Below are positions 14,994 to 23,335 of a stretch of 35,265 bases of DNA, in pieces (the first letter of the stretch is position 1; every line of letters begins with the position of its first letter). This DNA comes from Oscillospiraceae bacterium (GTDB lineage Bacteria > Bacillota > Clostridia > Oscillospirales > Oscillospiraceae): positions 1 through 35,265 of the forward strand of contig JAETOQ010000019.1 in NCBI GenBank assembly GCA_021771635.1, in the 5' to 3' direction. Below the pieces are notes generated by a model. It saw only the letters and a program-made list of their open reading frames with translations. It had not been told where the DNA came from and did no database searches. The position numbers and the translations under genes were made by a program.

Positions 14994-15512
14994 TTATTCA
15001 GCCTCCTTACCCGCGTTTTCCAGTTCATCGCCGCTCATGGTAATGATCCTTACCAGCTTTACCAGCGTCTGGATAAACATATAACCAAAGCCGATGGGGG
15101 CACAGAGATAAACAGCGCCCTTGGGAATGCGGAGCGCGGAAGTCAGCATGGGCCAGGTGCCCTGCACCAGTTCAATGCCGCCCAAAAACAGGGTGCCGAG
15201 CATCACCAGTACCAGGAGCAGAGCCACGACCTCCACAATCTTGCGGGGGATCCCGCGGAACATTTCCACTACAAAGTCCATTCGCATATGCTCACCGTGG
15301 AGAGCAGTGTCGTTTGCCAGCATCGCACCCAGGAATGTGACCCAGATGAACAGGAAACGGCAGGCCTCTTCGGACCAGGAAAGGCCGGAATTGAAGACAT
15401 AGCGCAGAATGACGTTCATGATCACCAGACCGGTCATCAACGTACCGGCGCCAATCAGAACGATCTTGATAAATGCCATCAATCCATCGTTGATTTTTTT
15501 GAGAACACTCAT
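14994..15512 (-). CDS. TRAP transporter small permease (DctQ family)
   Basis: A 172-residue protein with four predicted transmembrane helices and the DctQ signature NVILRYVFNSGLSWSEEACRFLFIWVTFLGA (the conserved W-S-E-E-x-x-R and FLG elements). It pairs with the large permease encoded directly after it. It follows the Gld-like ABC genes by 78 bases on the same strand with no terminator seen, so the TRAP genes may be read from the dgoD promoter. Confidence 0.94.
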   Translation of the reverse strand: MSVLKKINDGLMAFIKIVLIGAGTLMTGLVIMNVILRYVFNSGLSWSEEACRFLFIWVTFLGAMLANDTALHGEHMRMDFVVEMFRGIPRKIVEVVALLLVLVMLGTLFLGGIELVQGTWPMLTSALRIPKGAVYLCAPIGFGYMFIQTLVKLVRIITMSGDELENAGKEAE

Positions 15513-15590
15513 GATTTGCTTGCAGTCCTTTCTTTATATTTTTTATGACAGCCGCAGACGCGGCGTATCACCCCAAAAGAGCGGCTGTTC

Positions 15591-16940
15591 TCAGCCGGCA
15601 GCGCCGATCAGCTGCTGTACAGCTGACTGGCTGCATAGAAACGCGGGTTCTCCGTTGACCGCCACGCCGCAGAGGCGGTTTTCCAGAGCAAAGAAGGCAT
15701 AGGATGCTGTCTGTGTGGTCTCATCGGCGTATTTGGTCTGTATGACCATCTCCGCCAGAGGCGCCCCATGGGCCTCCGCGCCATCCCATTCACCCTGAAG
15801 GGAAATGCGGTTCAGCGCGGTGTATACACCGTTCTGGAATTCCTCAAGAGACTGCTCCGTCCCATCCCGCGTCACGTTCAGGGTGGGAGGCGTACCGGAG
15901 ATCTGATACACATGATCTCCGATCTGCAGGGCCGTCAGGTTCCCCATGGACACATCCACCAGGTTCTGCCCCACGACCTGCAATGCGGTATCGTAGAAGA
16001 AGGAGAGATTGGCCGTGGGCACCAGCATCACCATGCCGGTGTCTTCACGCAGGACATACGTTTCAGTCCCCGCCTGCGCTCCCACGCGAATGGCAGCGGT
16101 GCTTCCGTCCTCAAAGGTCAAAATGAAGCAGCTGCCGCGGTCTGACAGGCCGTAGGCTTCCAGGTCCCCGGGCTGGCCGATGACCTGTGTCCCCTTCAGC
16201 TCGCGCAGCGGCGTCAGGATCTCATTTTTCGCCTGATGGATGCCTAAGGTCAGGGAATAGGGCGCCGTCATGGAAAATACGGCTGTACTGCCATCTTGTG
16301 AGGCGAAGGATAGGCGCAGTGTGTAAACTGGGACTCCGTTCCTCTGGACCTCAATGCTGCGCAGACCGCACACGCCTTCCCCGGCCAGAGAGGGATACAG
16401 ACTCAGGTCAAAAAAGCGATCCACATTGCGCAAAAGCTGCTGAGCGTAGATGCGGTCCATGACGAATACCCGTGCATCTCCGCTGAGGCAGGCGTAATAC
16501 CCCTCACCATCCGGGGTGGCGCTGCCAACGCGGAAGAGGACACCGTCCTGGCTCACATCCTGCAGCAGGATCTCCGCCCGGGGTTCCGTCAGCCCGTACT
16601 GCGGATCCGATGCGTCCGCCTCCTCCAACAGGCGCTTCAGGGGCAGACGGTATACGGTGTTAAAGAAGGCCTCCACTTGTTCGCTGTCGGCTTCCAGCTG
16701 GAGATCGCCTGCGGCGCGGTAGACACCGTTGGCCGCCGCGAGCACCACGCTGCCGGTGTCATTTTCCAGACTGGCCAGCAGCAGCTCCTCCGGCGCGGAG
16801 TAGTTGGTGAAGTAATACGTGGGAGCCTGATCGGCTTCCGTCCCGCCACGCCCCGAAAAGGTCAGCAGCAGCGTGACCGCAATACAGGCCGCCAAAGCTC
16901 CACTCAGGCAGAGCAGCGTTCTCGTCGTAGCCTTCATCAT
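15591..16940 (-). CDS. DUF4340-containing membrane-anchored protein
   Basis: A 449-residue protein with an N-terminal membrane anchor (LLCLSGALAACIAVTLLLTF) and a long extracellular part resembling DUF4340 (EADSEQVEAFFNTVYRLPLKRLL, DPQYGLTEPRAEILLQ and a second related half from about residue 230). Proteins of this type accompany GldG-like proteins and ABC transporters in many phyla; their function is unknown. The start codon overlaps the stop of the GldG-like gene (ATGA), so all four genes 15591-20051 form one coupled unit. The ribosome binding site is GGAGG. Confidence 0.8.
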   Translation of the reverse strand: MMKATTRTLLCLSGALAACIAVTLLLTFSGRGGTEADQAPTYYFTNYSAPEELLLASLENDTGSVVLAAANGVYRAAGDLQLEADSEQVEAFFNTVYRLPLKRLLEEADASDPQYGLTEPRAEILLQDVSQDGVLFRVGSATPDGEGYYACLSGDARVFVMDRIYAQQLLRNVDRFFDLSLYPSLAGEGVCGLRSIEVQRNGVPVYTLRLSFASQDGSTAVFSMTAPYSLTLGIHQAKNEILTPLRELKGTQVIGQPGDLEAYGLSDRGSCFILTFEDGSTAAIRVGAQAGTETYVLREDTGMVMLVPTANLSFFYDTALQVVGQNLVDVSMGNLTALQIGDHVYQISGTPPTLNVTRDGTEQSLEEFQNGVYTALNRISLQGEWDGAEAHGAPLAEMVIQTKYADETTQTASYAFFALENRLCGVAVNGEPAFLCSQSAVQQLIGAAG

Positions 16941-18400
16941 GAGTGCCTCCGCTTCAGGAATACCCAGACGCCTGTCAGCAGCAGGCCCAGCGGCAGGATC
17001 ACCACAAAGACCGCCGCGAACAGCATGATCACAGTCCGGGAAACAGACAGGCTGTCAGCCGCCAGGTTTTTTGTTGGGATATTCAGTGTCACTTCGTTGC
17101 CCGTCATATAAGAGAGCACTTGCAGGATCAGATCGGAGTTGCCGAGGCTCCCGGTTTTCAGATAACTGTCCTGATAAAAGCTGGAACAAGCAACGGCAAA
17201 GACGTACTGGGTATCATTTTCACCGGCGCTGTTGGTAAAGCTGCGCTCACTGGTGGCGGCCACAGTAAAGGGGCCGGTGGCATCCTCCGCGCTTTGAGCG
17301 AGTGTGCTCATGGACGAAAAATCCTTCGCATAGGAAGACGAAGTGGAACGCAGGACCGCGTTGGTAATGCTGGCGTTCGCGTTGGTCAGCTCCAGCGCCC
17401 TGCACTCCGGCAGCACCAGATAGGTGGAATGCTCGGAGAAATAGACGTTGATCATGCTGACACCGAAATTGGGGATGATATTCAGCGGACTGTCCATTTG
17501 CTGACGGGGTTCCAGAACGATCTGGTCTGTGACCGTGATGCCCCATTCAGCCAAATAGCCGTCCAGATTCGGCAGACTGTTGACTTCCGGATCCCGGAAT
17601 ACGCACAGGCTGCCGCCCCGGTCCATAAATGCTTCCAGAACTGCCAGCTCCGCCTCGGAGAAATCCCGCTTGGCACCGGCGATGACGACAACTTCCACAT
17701 TTTCATCCATGGTGTCCACGCCCAGCACCACCTGGGATACTTCGTAATTGCTGTTTGCCGCCAGATTCCGCAGGGTATCGGTGTCATCCTCGGAGTGGCC
17801 GGCGGTAAAGGCAACTCCCGGGCAGTCCTGCCCGCTGACCGCCACGATGGCGGAGGTCAGCATGGTCTCCGATTTCAGACCGGTGATGGAATAGCTTTGA
17901 CTGCCATCTCCGCCGGAGGTGGTGCGGATCTCGTATAGATCGCTCCACTGCATAAAGCGGGACTGAATGCCGCAGGTCACCAAGATCCCGTCAGGACTGA
18001 GCTCAATGCCCTTTTGGCTGTATGTCTCCACCAGAGCGGGGTTGGCGTCCAGATCCACATACGCCACATCGATCCGGGGAGATGCGGAAGCGTAGCGGCT
18101 GAGGACTTCTTTCAGGTTGGTGTCTGCGTCGGAGTGGTTATTGCAGTATGTAAAGGTTACCGTGTCCTCCAGCTCCGCGAGGATATTTTTCGTTGTGTCC
18201 GTCAGACGGAATACCTGGTCTTCCGTCAGGTCCAGCTTCCAGGAAAAACGGTCTGTCGCCGCGCTGACAACGCTGAACATGCCGAAGATCACGGCGGCCG
18301 TTAGAAGCAGACATGCGATCCGCAGGCGGCTTTCACGCCTGCGCTGGCGCTGCACCTGCACAGGGATGACGCCGCGGTTGGCTTTTCTCTGATGTTCCAT
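16937..18400 (-). CDS. GldG-like ABC-associated protein
   Basis: A 487-residue protein with membrane helices at both ends (about 28-50 and 455-480) around a large extracytoplasmic domain of the ABC_transp_aux/GldG type (TEDQVFRLTDTTKNILAELEDTVTFTYC; VAFTAGHSEDD; EVVVIAGAKRDFSEAELAVLEAFMDRGGSLCVF). In Bacteroidetes, GldG works with GldA and GldF and is linked to gliding. In Firmicutes the homologous system has no known substrate, and gliding is not implied. The ATG at 18400 was chosen because it sits eight bases after GAGAGGG; a GTG at 18409 overlaps the permease stop. Confidence 0.85.
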   Translation of the reverse strand: MEHQRKANRGVIPVQVQRQRRRESRLRIACLLLTAAVIFGMFSVVSAATDRFSWKLDLTEDQVFRLTDTTKNILAELEDTVTFTYCNNHSDADTNLKEVLSRYASASPRIDVAYVDLDANPALVETYSQKGIELSPDGILVTCGIQSRFMQWSDLYEIRTTSGGDGSQSYSITGLKSETMLTSAIVAVSGQDCPGVAFTAGHSEDDTDTLRNLAANSNYEVSQVVLGVDTMDENVEVVVIAGAKRDFSEAELAVLEAFMDRGGSLCVFRDPEVNSLPNLDGYLAEWGITVTDQIVLEPRQQMDSPLNIIPNFGVSMINVYFSEHSTYLVLPECRALELTNANASITNAVLRSTSSSYAKDFSSMSTLAQSAEDATGPFTVAATSERSFTNSAGENDTQYVFAVACSSFYQDSYLKTGSLGNSDLILQVLSYMTGNEVTLNIPTKNLAADSLSVSRTVIMLFAAVFVVILPLGLLLTGVWVFLKRRHS

Positions 18401-18405
18401 GGCGC

Positions 18406-19107
18406 TCACCCTCTCTTTCCCCGCACGGCTGCGGTGGTCAAAAGCAGGAAAACGGCGGTGATCGCCAGATTCAGAGCAATGCCGGCGGGATTCAGAATGC
18501 CCAAGGCCAGTTCATAGTACATCTGCATGAGGGACAGCTTGTTAAAAAGTGCCAGCAGCAGCGGATCTTGGATCGCCGAGCCAAGGCCGTAGGAATACCA
18601 GAGCGCGAAGATCAAAACATAGGAAATGATCGCTGAGACGATCTGGTTTTCCGTCAGAGCGGAAACGAAGATCCCAATGGCAATGAAGGCGCTCATCAAC
18701 AGGATGATGCCAATGTAATTGCCCAGCGTGATCCAGATCTGCACGCTGCCGCACAGCGCCAGGATCACCGGGAATGCCAGCGTTACCGCAAGTCCCAGCA
18801 GGAACATGCTCTCCGCTGCCAGAAATTTTGCCAGCACCACATGTGTGCAGTCCACCGGCATGGTATACAGAAGCAGATCCGTCTTCTGCTTTTTCTCCTC
18901 TGAAAAGCTCCGCATGGTCAGCATGGGCATCAAGAACATCTCCAGCGTGATGGTCGCTTGAAAATAGTCCGTGATGTCGCCGCTGCGGGTTAACAGATTC
19001 TGAAGCAGGAAGTAAAACGCGTTGATAAAGAGAAAGATGGCCAGAAACACATATCCGATGACGGAATGGAAGTACTGACGCATCTCTTTGCGATACACAG
19101 CCCTCAT
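18406..19107 (-). CDS. ABC-2-type permease (GldF-like)
   Basis: A 233-residue membrane protein with six hydrophobic segments. The start RAVYRKEMRQYFHSVIGYVFLAIFL, the SFSEEKKQKTDLLLYTMPV loop and the following helices are typical of GldF/NosY-like ABC-2 permeases. It would form the channel with the ATPase, whose stop overlaps this start (ATGA), and act together with the GldG-like and DUF4340 proteins encoded next. The substrate is unknown. Confidence 0.9.
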   Translation of the reverse strand: MRAVYRKEMRQYFHSVIGYVFLAIFLFINAFYFLLQNLLTRSGDITDYFQATITLEMFLMPMLTMRSFSEEKKQKTDLLLYTMPVDCTHVVLAKFLAAESMFLLGLAVTLAFPVILALCGSVQIWITLGNYIGIILLMSAFIAIGIFVSALTENQIVSAIISYVLIFALWYSYGLGSAIQDPLLLALFNKLSLMQMYYELALGILNPAGIALNLAITAVFLLLTTAAVRGKRG

Positions 19108-20051
19108 GATCCCGTTGTCTCCTGTTCGTTTTCGGTAATGCGGAGGTACAGGCTCTCAAGCGAGACTTCCTCCGGCTTCATCATCAGCAGTTCATAGTCG
19201 GTGGCACGCAGCGCCCGGTATAGGGCGCCGCGGATATCCGTGCCTGCCCGGTGCGATACCCGGTAAGCCCCGTTCCCCAGTTCCTCCACCGCCAGCACCT
19301 CGGGAATGCCGCGGAGCAGTGCACCTACCCCTTCGGCATCGCCGCTGATCTCTGCTTCCAGCACACGGCACCCGGACAGCTGCTCCTGCAGCTGTTGAGG
19401 CTGACCGTCCGCGATGAGCATTCCCTCACAGAACACAAGGATGCGGCTGCATACGGAACTGATCTCCGAGAGAATGTGGGAGGAGAGGATGATCGTGTGT
19501 TCCTTGCTCAAATCGCTCAGCAGCTCCCGAAATTCCCGGATCTGCCGGGGATCCAGGCCCACAGTCGGCTCGTCCAGGATCAGGATCTCCGGCTCACCGA
19601 CCAGCAGCTGTGTCACAGCCACGCGCTGGCGGTAGCCCTTGGACAGGTTTCGGATCAGGCGGTCCCGGGTGTCCAGGATCTGGGTACGTGTGCAGAGATC
19701 ATCAATGTAAGCCCGCAGCTGGGGCTTTTTCATCCGGAGCCCCCGCAGCTCGCAGGTGAATTCCAGCTGCTCCGCCACCGTCATGTCCATATACAGAGGA
19801 GGGACCTCCGGCAGATAACCGATATGCCGCTTGGCTTCCAAAGGGTTCTCCGCCATATCGACACCGGCGATCCGGACCTGGCCCCACGAGGGAGTCAGAT
19901 AACCGCACAGCAGATTCATCGTGGTGGATTTCCCGGCTCCATTGGGGCCGAGAAATCCCACGATCTCACCTTTTTCAATCGTAAAATTCGCATCGAATAG
20001 CGCTTTGGCAGCACCATATTGTTTTGTCAGATGGACCGCTTCAATCATCAT
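19104..20051 (-). CDS. ABC transporter ATP-binding protein (GldA-like)
   Basis: A 315-residue ATPase with Walker A GPNGAGKST, signature LSKGYRQRV, Walker B ILILDEPTVGLDP and H-loop SSHIL. A C-terminal extension of about 90 residues is typical of GldA/CcmA-type exporters. The start was placed at the paired ATG codons (20051 or 20048) after AGGCGG; the longer frame has no ribosome binding site. It begins 51 bases after the dgoD stop without a visible terminator, so the ABC cassette appears to be transcribed together with the galactonate genes. Confidence 0.93.
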   Translation of the reverse strand: MMIEAVHLTKQYGAAKALFDANFTIEKGEIVGFLGPNGAGKSTTMNLLCGYLTPSWGQVRIAGVDMAENPLEAKRHIGYLPEVPPLYMDMTVAEQLEFTCELRGLRMKKPQLRAYIDDLCTRTQILDTRDRLIRNLSKGYRQRVAVTQLLVGEPEILILDEPTVGLDPRQIREFRELLSDLSKEHTIILSSHILSEISSVCSRILVFCEGMLIADGQPQQLQEQLSGCRVLEAEISGDAEGVGALLRGIPEVLAVEELGNGAYRVSHRAGTDIRGALYRALRATDYELLMMKPEEVSLESLYLRITENEQETTGS

Positions 20052-20102
20052 TTGTATCCGCCTCTGCGCAAAGCGCACTCAATAAAATATCAAAAAGGGG
20101 AA

Positions 20103-21251
20103 TTACCACTCAGCCACAGAACCGTCAGGGTGACGCCAGACAGGGTTCTTCCACTGGTGAGGATGCTCGTTTTCCTCCAGCACCAGCGCCTTGTTGACCT
20201 CGACACCCAGACCGGGCTTGGTGGGCATCTTCACAAAGCCGTTCTCGAAACGGAAGTCCTCGCGGTTGAGGGCATAGTCCAGAACCTCTTTGCCGACATT
20301 GTAGTGAATGCCGATGGACTGCTCCTGAATGACCGCATTGTAGCTGGTGGCGTCCACCTGCAGGCAGGCGCTGAGCGCGATGGGACCGAGGGGGCAGTGC
20401 GGAGCCAGCGCAACGTCATAGGCCTCAGCCATGGAGGCGATCTTCTTGACCTCTGTAATGCCGCCCGCATGGCTCAGATCCGGCTGGATAATGTCCACAC
20501 CGCCGGCCTGCAGCAGGCGCTTGAAGTCATACTTGCTGAAAAGACGTTCACCTGTGGCGATGGGAATGTTGCAGCAGGCGGCAATCTCCTTGAAACACTC
20601 CATGTTCTCGCACAGAACAGGCTCTTCGATGAACATGGGATCGAACTCTTCCAGCTTCTTGGCAAGGATCTTTGCCATGGGCTTATGCACACGGCCGTGG
20701 AAGTCGATCGCGATGCCGAAGTATTTGCCGCAGGCCTCCCGGATGGCGGCCACACGCTCCAAAACGGCATCGACCTTTTCATAGGTGTCGATCATCTGCA
20801 GCTCTTCAGTCGCATTCATTTTGATGGCGCTGAAGCCGGCGTCCATGCGCTCCTTGGCCATTGCGCCGGTATCAGCGGGACGGTCACCGCCGATCCAGGA
20901 GTAAACACGGATCCGATCACGGCACTTGCCGCCCATCAGTTCGTAAACGGGGGCGTTGAAGAACTTGCCCTTGACATCCCACAGCGCCTGATCGATGCCG
21001 GACAGCGCGCTCATCAGAACGCCGCCGCCGCGATAGAAGCCGGCACGGACGATCGTTGCGTTCAGATCCTCAATGCGGGAGGGATCATGGCCGATCAGGT
21101 AGGGCTTATACTCGTTCACGCAGGCCAGTACAGCGTCAGCGTGTCCTTCCAGTACAGCTTCTCCCCAACCGGTGTAACCCTCATCGGTTTCAATCTCTAC
21201 AAAGCCCCATCTGGGCCGGACATAGTAAGTGTTAACAGCAGTAATTTTCAT
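20103..21251 (-). CDS. dgoD: D-galactonate dehydratase
   Basis: A 382-residue enolase-superfamily enzyme, the same length as the Escherichia coli DgoD I recall and closely similar from end to end ([68 protein letters not shown]). Metal ligands Asp183, Glu209 and Glu235 and catalytic His185 (DFHGRV) and His285 (PHCPLG) fall at the expected positions. It dehydrates D-galactonate to 2-keto-3-deoxy-D-galactonate. The first ATG of the DgoD homology (21251) is used; the longer frame upstream is not conserved. A good promoter lies 185 bases upstream, and a GntR-type regulator is adjacent. Confidence 0.96.
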   Translation of the reverse strand: MKITAVNTYYVRPRWGFVEIETDEGYTGWGEAVLEGHADAVLACVNEYKPYLIGHDPSRIEDLNATIVRAGFYRGGGVLMSALSGIDQALWDVKGKFFNAPVYELMGGKCRDRIRVYSWIGGDRPADTGAMAKERMDAGFSAIKMNATEELQMIDTYEKVDAVLERVAAIREACGKYFGIAIDFHGRVHKPMAKILAKKLEEFDPMFIEEPVLCENMECFKEIAACCNIPIATGERLFSKYDFKRLLQAGGVDIIQPDLSHAGGITEVKKIASMAEAYDVALAPHCPLGPIALSACLQVDATSYNAVIQEQSIGIHYNVGKEVLDYALNREDFRFENGFVKMPTKPGLGVEVNKALVLEENEHPHQWKNPVWRHPDGSVAEW

Positions 21252-21435
21252 GATGACCACACTTTCCTGATTTATTTTTTCCGCACCGCGGACATCGCTG
21301 TGTTGCTGAGACGCACCTCTCCGTACTGGATCTCTCAAAAGTGATCCGGCCGGTATACATCATTGAAAGGCGCTTTGTTTTTTCGGCAGAATGAATTTAT
21401 ACGAAACATTTTCTTCATGTCCTGTTTACAGCTTG

Positions 21436-21464
21436 ATTATAAATTTTGAAAAATGGCGTTACAA
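21436..21464 (-). promoter_or_regulatory. Promoter of the dgoD operon
   Basis: Minus-strand TTGTAA (21464-21459), a 17-base spacer and a perfect TATAAT (21441-21436), 185 bases upstream of dgoD. The rest of the 502-base gene-free stretch 21252-21753 is AT-rich. It holds a small AACCAG/CTGGTT hairpin (21499-21516) followed on the minus strand by TTTTTC, plus the GntR terminator. The long leader leaves room for an operator, but I could not identify a clear palindrome. Confidence 0.75.
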
Positions 21465-21680
21465 GTTGTCCGAAATCATTTCTACTTTTTAATAGAAAAA
21501 CCAGTTTCTGCTGGTTATTTTGCATAAAAATATGCTGATATTTCGCCATTTACCGCCTAAAATCCAGCTTTTCTCGGATTTTGAATATAAAAGTCGTTGG
21601 ATGACTTTAACGTTTGAAAGTGCCGGAGCCGCCTGAAGGGTGCCGGTGCCCGGAACGGACAAGGGCGCCGCTCAGGCAAA

Positions 21681-21728
21681 ACAGAAAAGGAGCCATTTCA
21701 AAACGGCAATGGTTTTGAAATGGCTCCT
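21681..21728 (-). terminator. Strong terminator of the GntR-family gene
   Basis: A perfect 17-bp stem (AGGAGCCATTTCAAAAC, 21688-21704 with 21712-21728) and a 7-base loop. On the minus strand it is followed by TTTTCTGTTTTG. It lies 26 bases past the regulator's stop codon. Confidence 0.85.
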
Positions 21729-21753
21729 GACGGGGCTGACCGGTCTAAGCGTT

Positions 21754-22470
21754 TTAGCTCGATCGCTGTTTTCGGTTTTTTTTGTATTCCTGCTTGATGA
21801 CATTTCGGTTCAGGGCCAGATGCATGGACATAGCGGCCCGCGCGCCCATGGAATCCTGATCGATAATGCAGTGCACCACCTGGTCGTGAGTCTCGATGGT
21901 TGCCTCCAGAAGCTCTTTACGGGTTATGTTGGCGATCAGGATGACTGCCGCGTCGATAATAGGGATCAGGGGCTCGACCACCATATTGTGGGAACACTTG
22001 GCGATATATGAATGGAATATGACATCCTCATTCAAATAATCCGCCCCGGCTTCGATTTTTTTACGAACAGCATCACAATATTTTACTAAGAGTTCGATCT
22101 CCTCGTCGGTACGATTGAGGGCGGCCATTTCAGCAATGGCCGGCTCCAGCATCAGCCGCACGTCCGTCAGATCCAGCGCCAGTTGAAACTTATCCTCAAT
22201 TGCCTTCAGTCCCAGAAGGTCTTCACGAAGAGGTGTTGTCGAGGCAATATAAGTGCCGGAACCGTGCTTAACATTCAAGATCCCACGGGAAACCAAGAGT
22301 TTCACTGCTTCGCGGATCGTTCCCCGGCTGACATCAAACTGATTTGCCAGTTGGTATTCATTTGGCAGTTTGGTTCCAACCGGCAGCTTTTCATCAAGAA
22401 TATACTGGAAAAGCCGCTCTTCTATCCGCTCGGTAAGCGCCTGATTCTTAATATTGGATAACTGCCCCAT
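21754..22470 (-). CDS. GntR-family (FadR/FCD) transcriptional regulator
   Basis: A 238-residue regulator with an N-terminal winged helix (residues 10-75; LPNEYQLANQFDVSRGTIREAVKLLVSRGIL and KHGSGTYI) and a helical FCD ligand-binding domain (RLMLEPAIAEMAA, DVIFHSYIAKCSHN, ETHDQVVHCI), with the Asp/His metal-binding pattern of FCD proteins. Such regulators bind sugar acids or carboxylates; E. coli DgoR, which controls galactonate genes, is of this type. Its position directly upstream of dgoD suggests it senses galactonate or 2-keto-3-deoxygalactonate. The ribosome binding site is AAAGGAG. Confidence 0.93.
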   Translation of the reverse strand: MGQLSNIKNQALTERIEERLFQYILDEKLPVGTKLPNEYQLANQFDVSRGTIREAVKLLVSRGILNVKHGSGTYIASTTPLREDLLGLKAIEDKFQLALDLTDVRLMLEPAIAEMAALNRTDEEIELLVKYCDAVRKKIEAGADYLNEDVIFHSYIAKCSHNMVVEPLIPIIDAAVILIANITRKELLEATIETHDQVVHCIIDQDSMGARAAMSMHLALNRNVIKQEYKKNRKQRSS

Positions 22471-22560
22471 TTTGCACTCCTTTCAAAAACCGATTTCCAC
22501 CTGATATATCGCCGATTATTTTAGGATCCCATTCTGAGTCAAGAAAATCAGCGATACAAA

Positions 22561-22586
22561 ATGTTATATCAAATCTATTATAACAT
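22561..22586 (-). promoter_or_regulatory. Inverted repeat and extended -10 promoter upstream of the GntR gene
   Basis: A perfect 8-bp inverted repeat ATGTTATA-N10-TATAACAT. On the minus strand it contains TGTTATAAT, an extended -10 element (TATAAT at 22582-22577), about 107 bases before the regulator start. The overlap suggests an operator, possibly autoregulatory. No good -35 was found. A second weaker candidate promoter (TTGACT-N16-AATAAT) lies closer to the gene. Confidence 0.5.
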
Positions 22587-22731
22587 AACACTCAGACATA
22601 CGGAAGCCGAAGTTTATGAGAAGATCGGAAGCGCAATGGCTTGGCTTTTTTTGCACATTCAGAGAAGGGCACCCGCTTCCTTTCGCATAAGGAGGCGCAG
22701 TTATAGCAGAAGATTGCGCAAAACATACTGT

Positions 22732-23190
22732 TCAGAGGCGCAGCCCCTTGATATCTTTGATCCGGGACAGAATAATGTTGCACCCGCAGCTGACCACGCC
22801 GGGCAGCGGGTCGATGACTTCTCGGACCAGGTTTTCCATTTCTTCGCTGGAGGCAGCCACTGCGTGAACATGGAGTTTGTTTTTTCCTGTCACCCGGTAG
22901 ACCTGCGTAATGACCTCGTTCTGCTTTAATGTCTCCGTCACTTCAGACAGCGTGTCCGGCAGAGTCTCGATCTCAAAATAGCAGGACACTGCACCGCTGA
23001 TCTTCTGGGGGTTGATGATGGTGGTATATTCCTCGATAATGCCCCGCTGCTCCAAAGCTTGGATACGTGCTTTTACCGCCACCCGGGAGATCCCCACCTC
23101 CTGCCCGATGTCCGAATAGGAGATACGGGCGTTTTTGATCAGCAGCTGGATGATTTTCCGGTCCAACGCATCCAAGCCTTCCAAAAACAT
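22732..23190 (-). CDS. Lrp/AsnC-family transcriptional regulator
   Basis: A 152-residue regulator with an N-terminal AsnC helix-turn-helix (LDALDRKIIQLLIKNARISY, SDIGQEVGISRVAVKARIQAL) and a C-terminal RAM effector domain (GAVSCYFEIETLPDTLSEV, VITQVYRVTGKNKLHVHAVA). These proteins usually respond to amino acids. It diverges from a MATE exporter, and the shared intergenic region has two TTAC-type palindromes over the promoters, so I infer that it controls both itself and the exporter. The start at 23190 fits the family and follows AGAAGG; the longer frame has no ribosome binding site. Confidence 0.93.
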   Translation of the reverse strand: MFLEGLDALDRKIIQLLIKNARISYSDIGQEVGISRVAVKARIQALEQRGIIEEYTTIINPQKISGAVSCYFEIETLPDTLSEVTETLKQNEVITQVYRVTGKNKLHVHAVAASSEEMENLVREVIDPLPGVVSCGCNIILSRIKDIKGLRL

Positions 23191-23226
23191 ATAGGAGCAC
23201 CTTCTTTCGTGCATGATTTCAGCCTT

Positions 23227-23255
23227 ATCATATCAGCTATTACACGAAATGTAAA
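23227..23255 (-). promoter_or_regulatory. Promoter of the Lrp-type gene with overlapping palindrome
   Basis: Minus-strand TTTACA (23255-23250), a 17-base spacer and TATGAT (23232-23227). The palindrome TTAC-ACGAAAT-GTAA (23240-23254) covers the -35, consistent with autorepression. Confidence 0.65.
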
Positions 23256-23262
23256 TGAAAGA

Positions 23263-23306
23263 TTGACTTTAGAAAAGAGAATTACTATAATAATTACGAA
23301 ACGTAA
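23263..23306 (+). promoter_or_regulatory. Promoter of the MATE gene with downstream palindrome
   Basis: TTGACT (23263-23268), a 17-base spacer and a perfect TATAAT (23286-23291). Directly after it is the palindrome TTACG-AAA-CGTAA (23294-23306), which resembles the box at 23240-23254. Binding of the divergent Lrp-type protein here would block or modulate initiation. Confidence 0.75.
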
Positions 23307-23335
23307 GATAAATCTTTCTTTTTGGAGGACTTGGG

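Noticed and set aside
15591-20051. Calling the ABC cassette a gliding-motility system
   Set aside because: Only the GldA/F/G-like core is present, as in many non-gliding bacteria. None of the other gliding proteins is seen.
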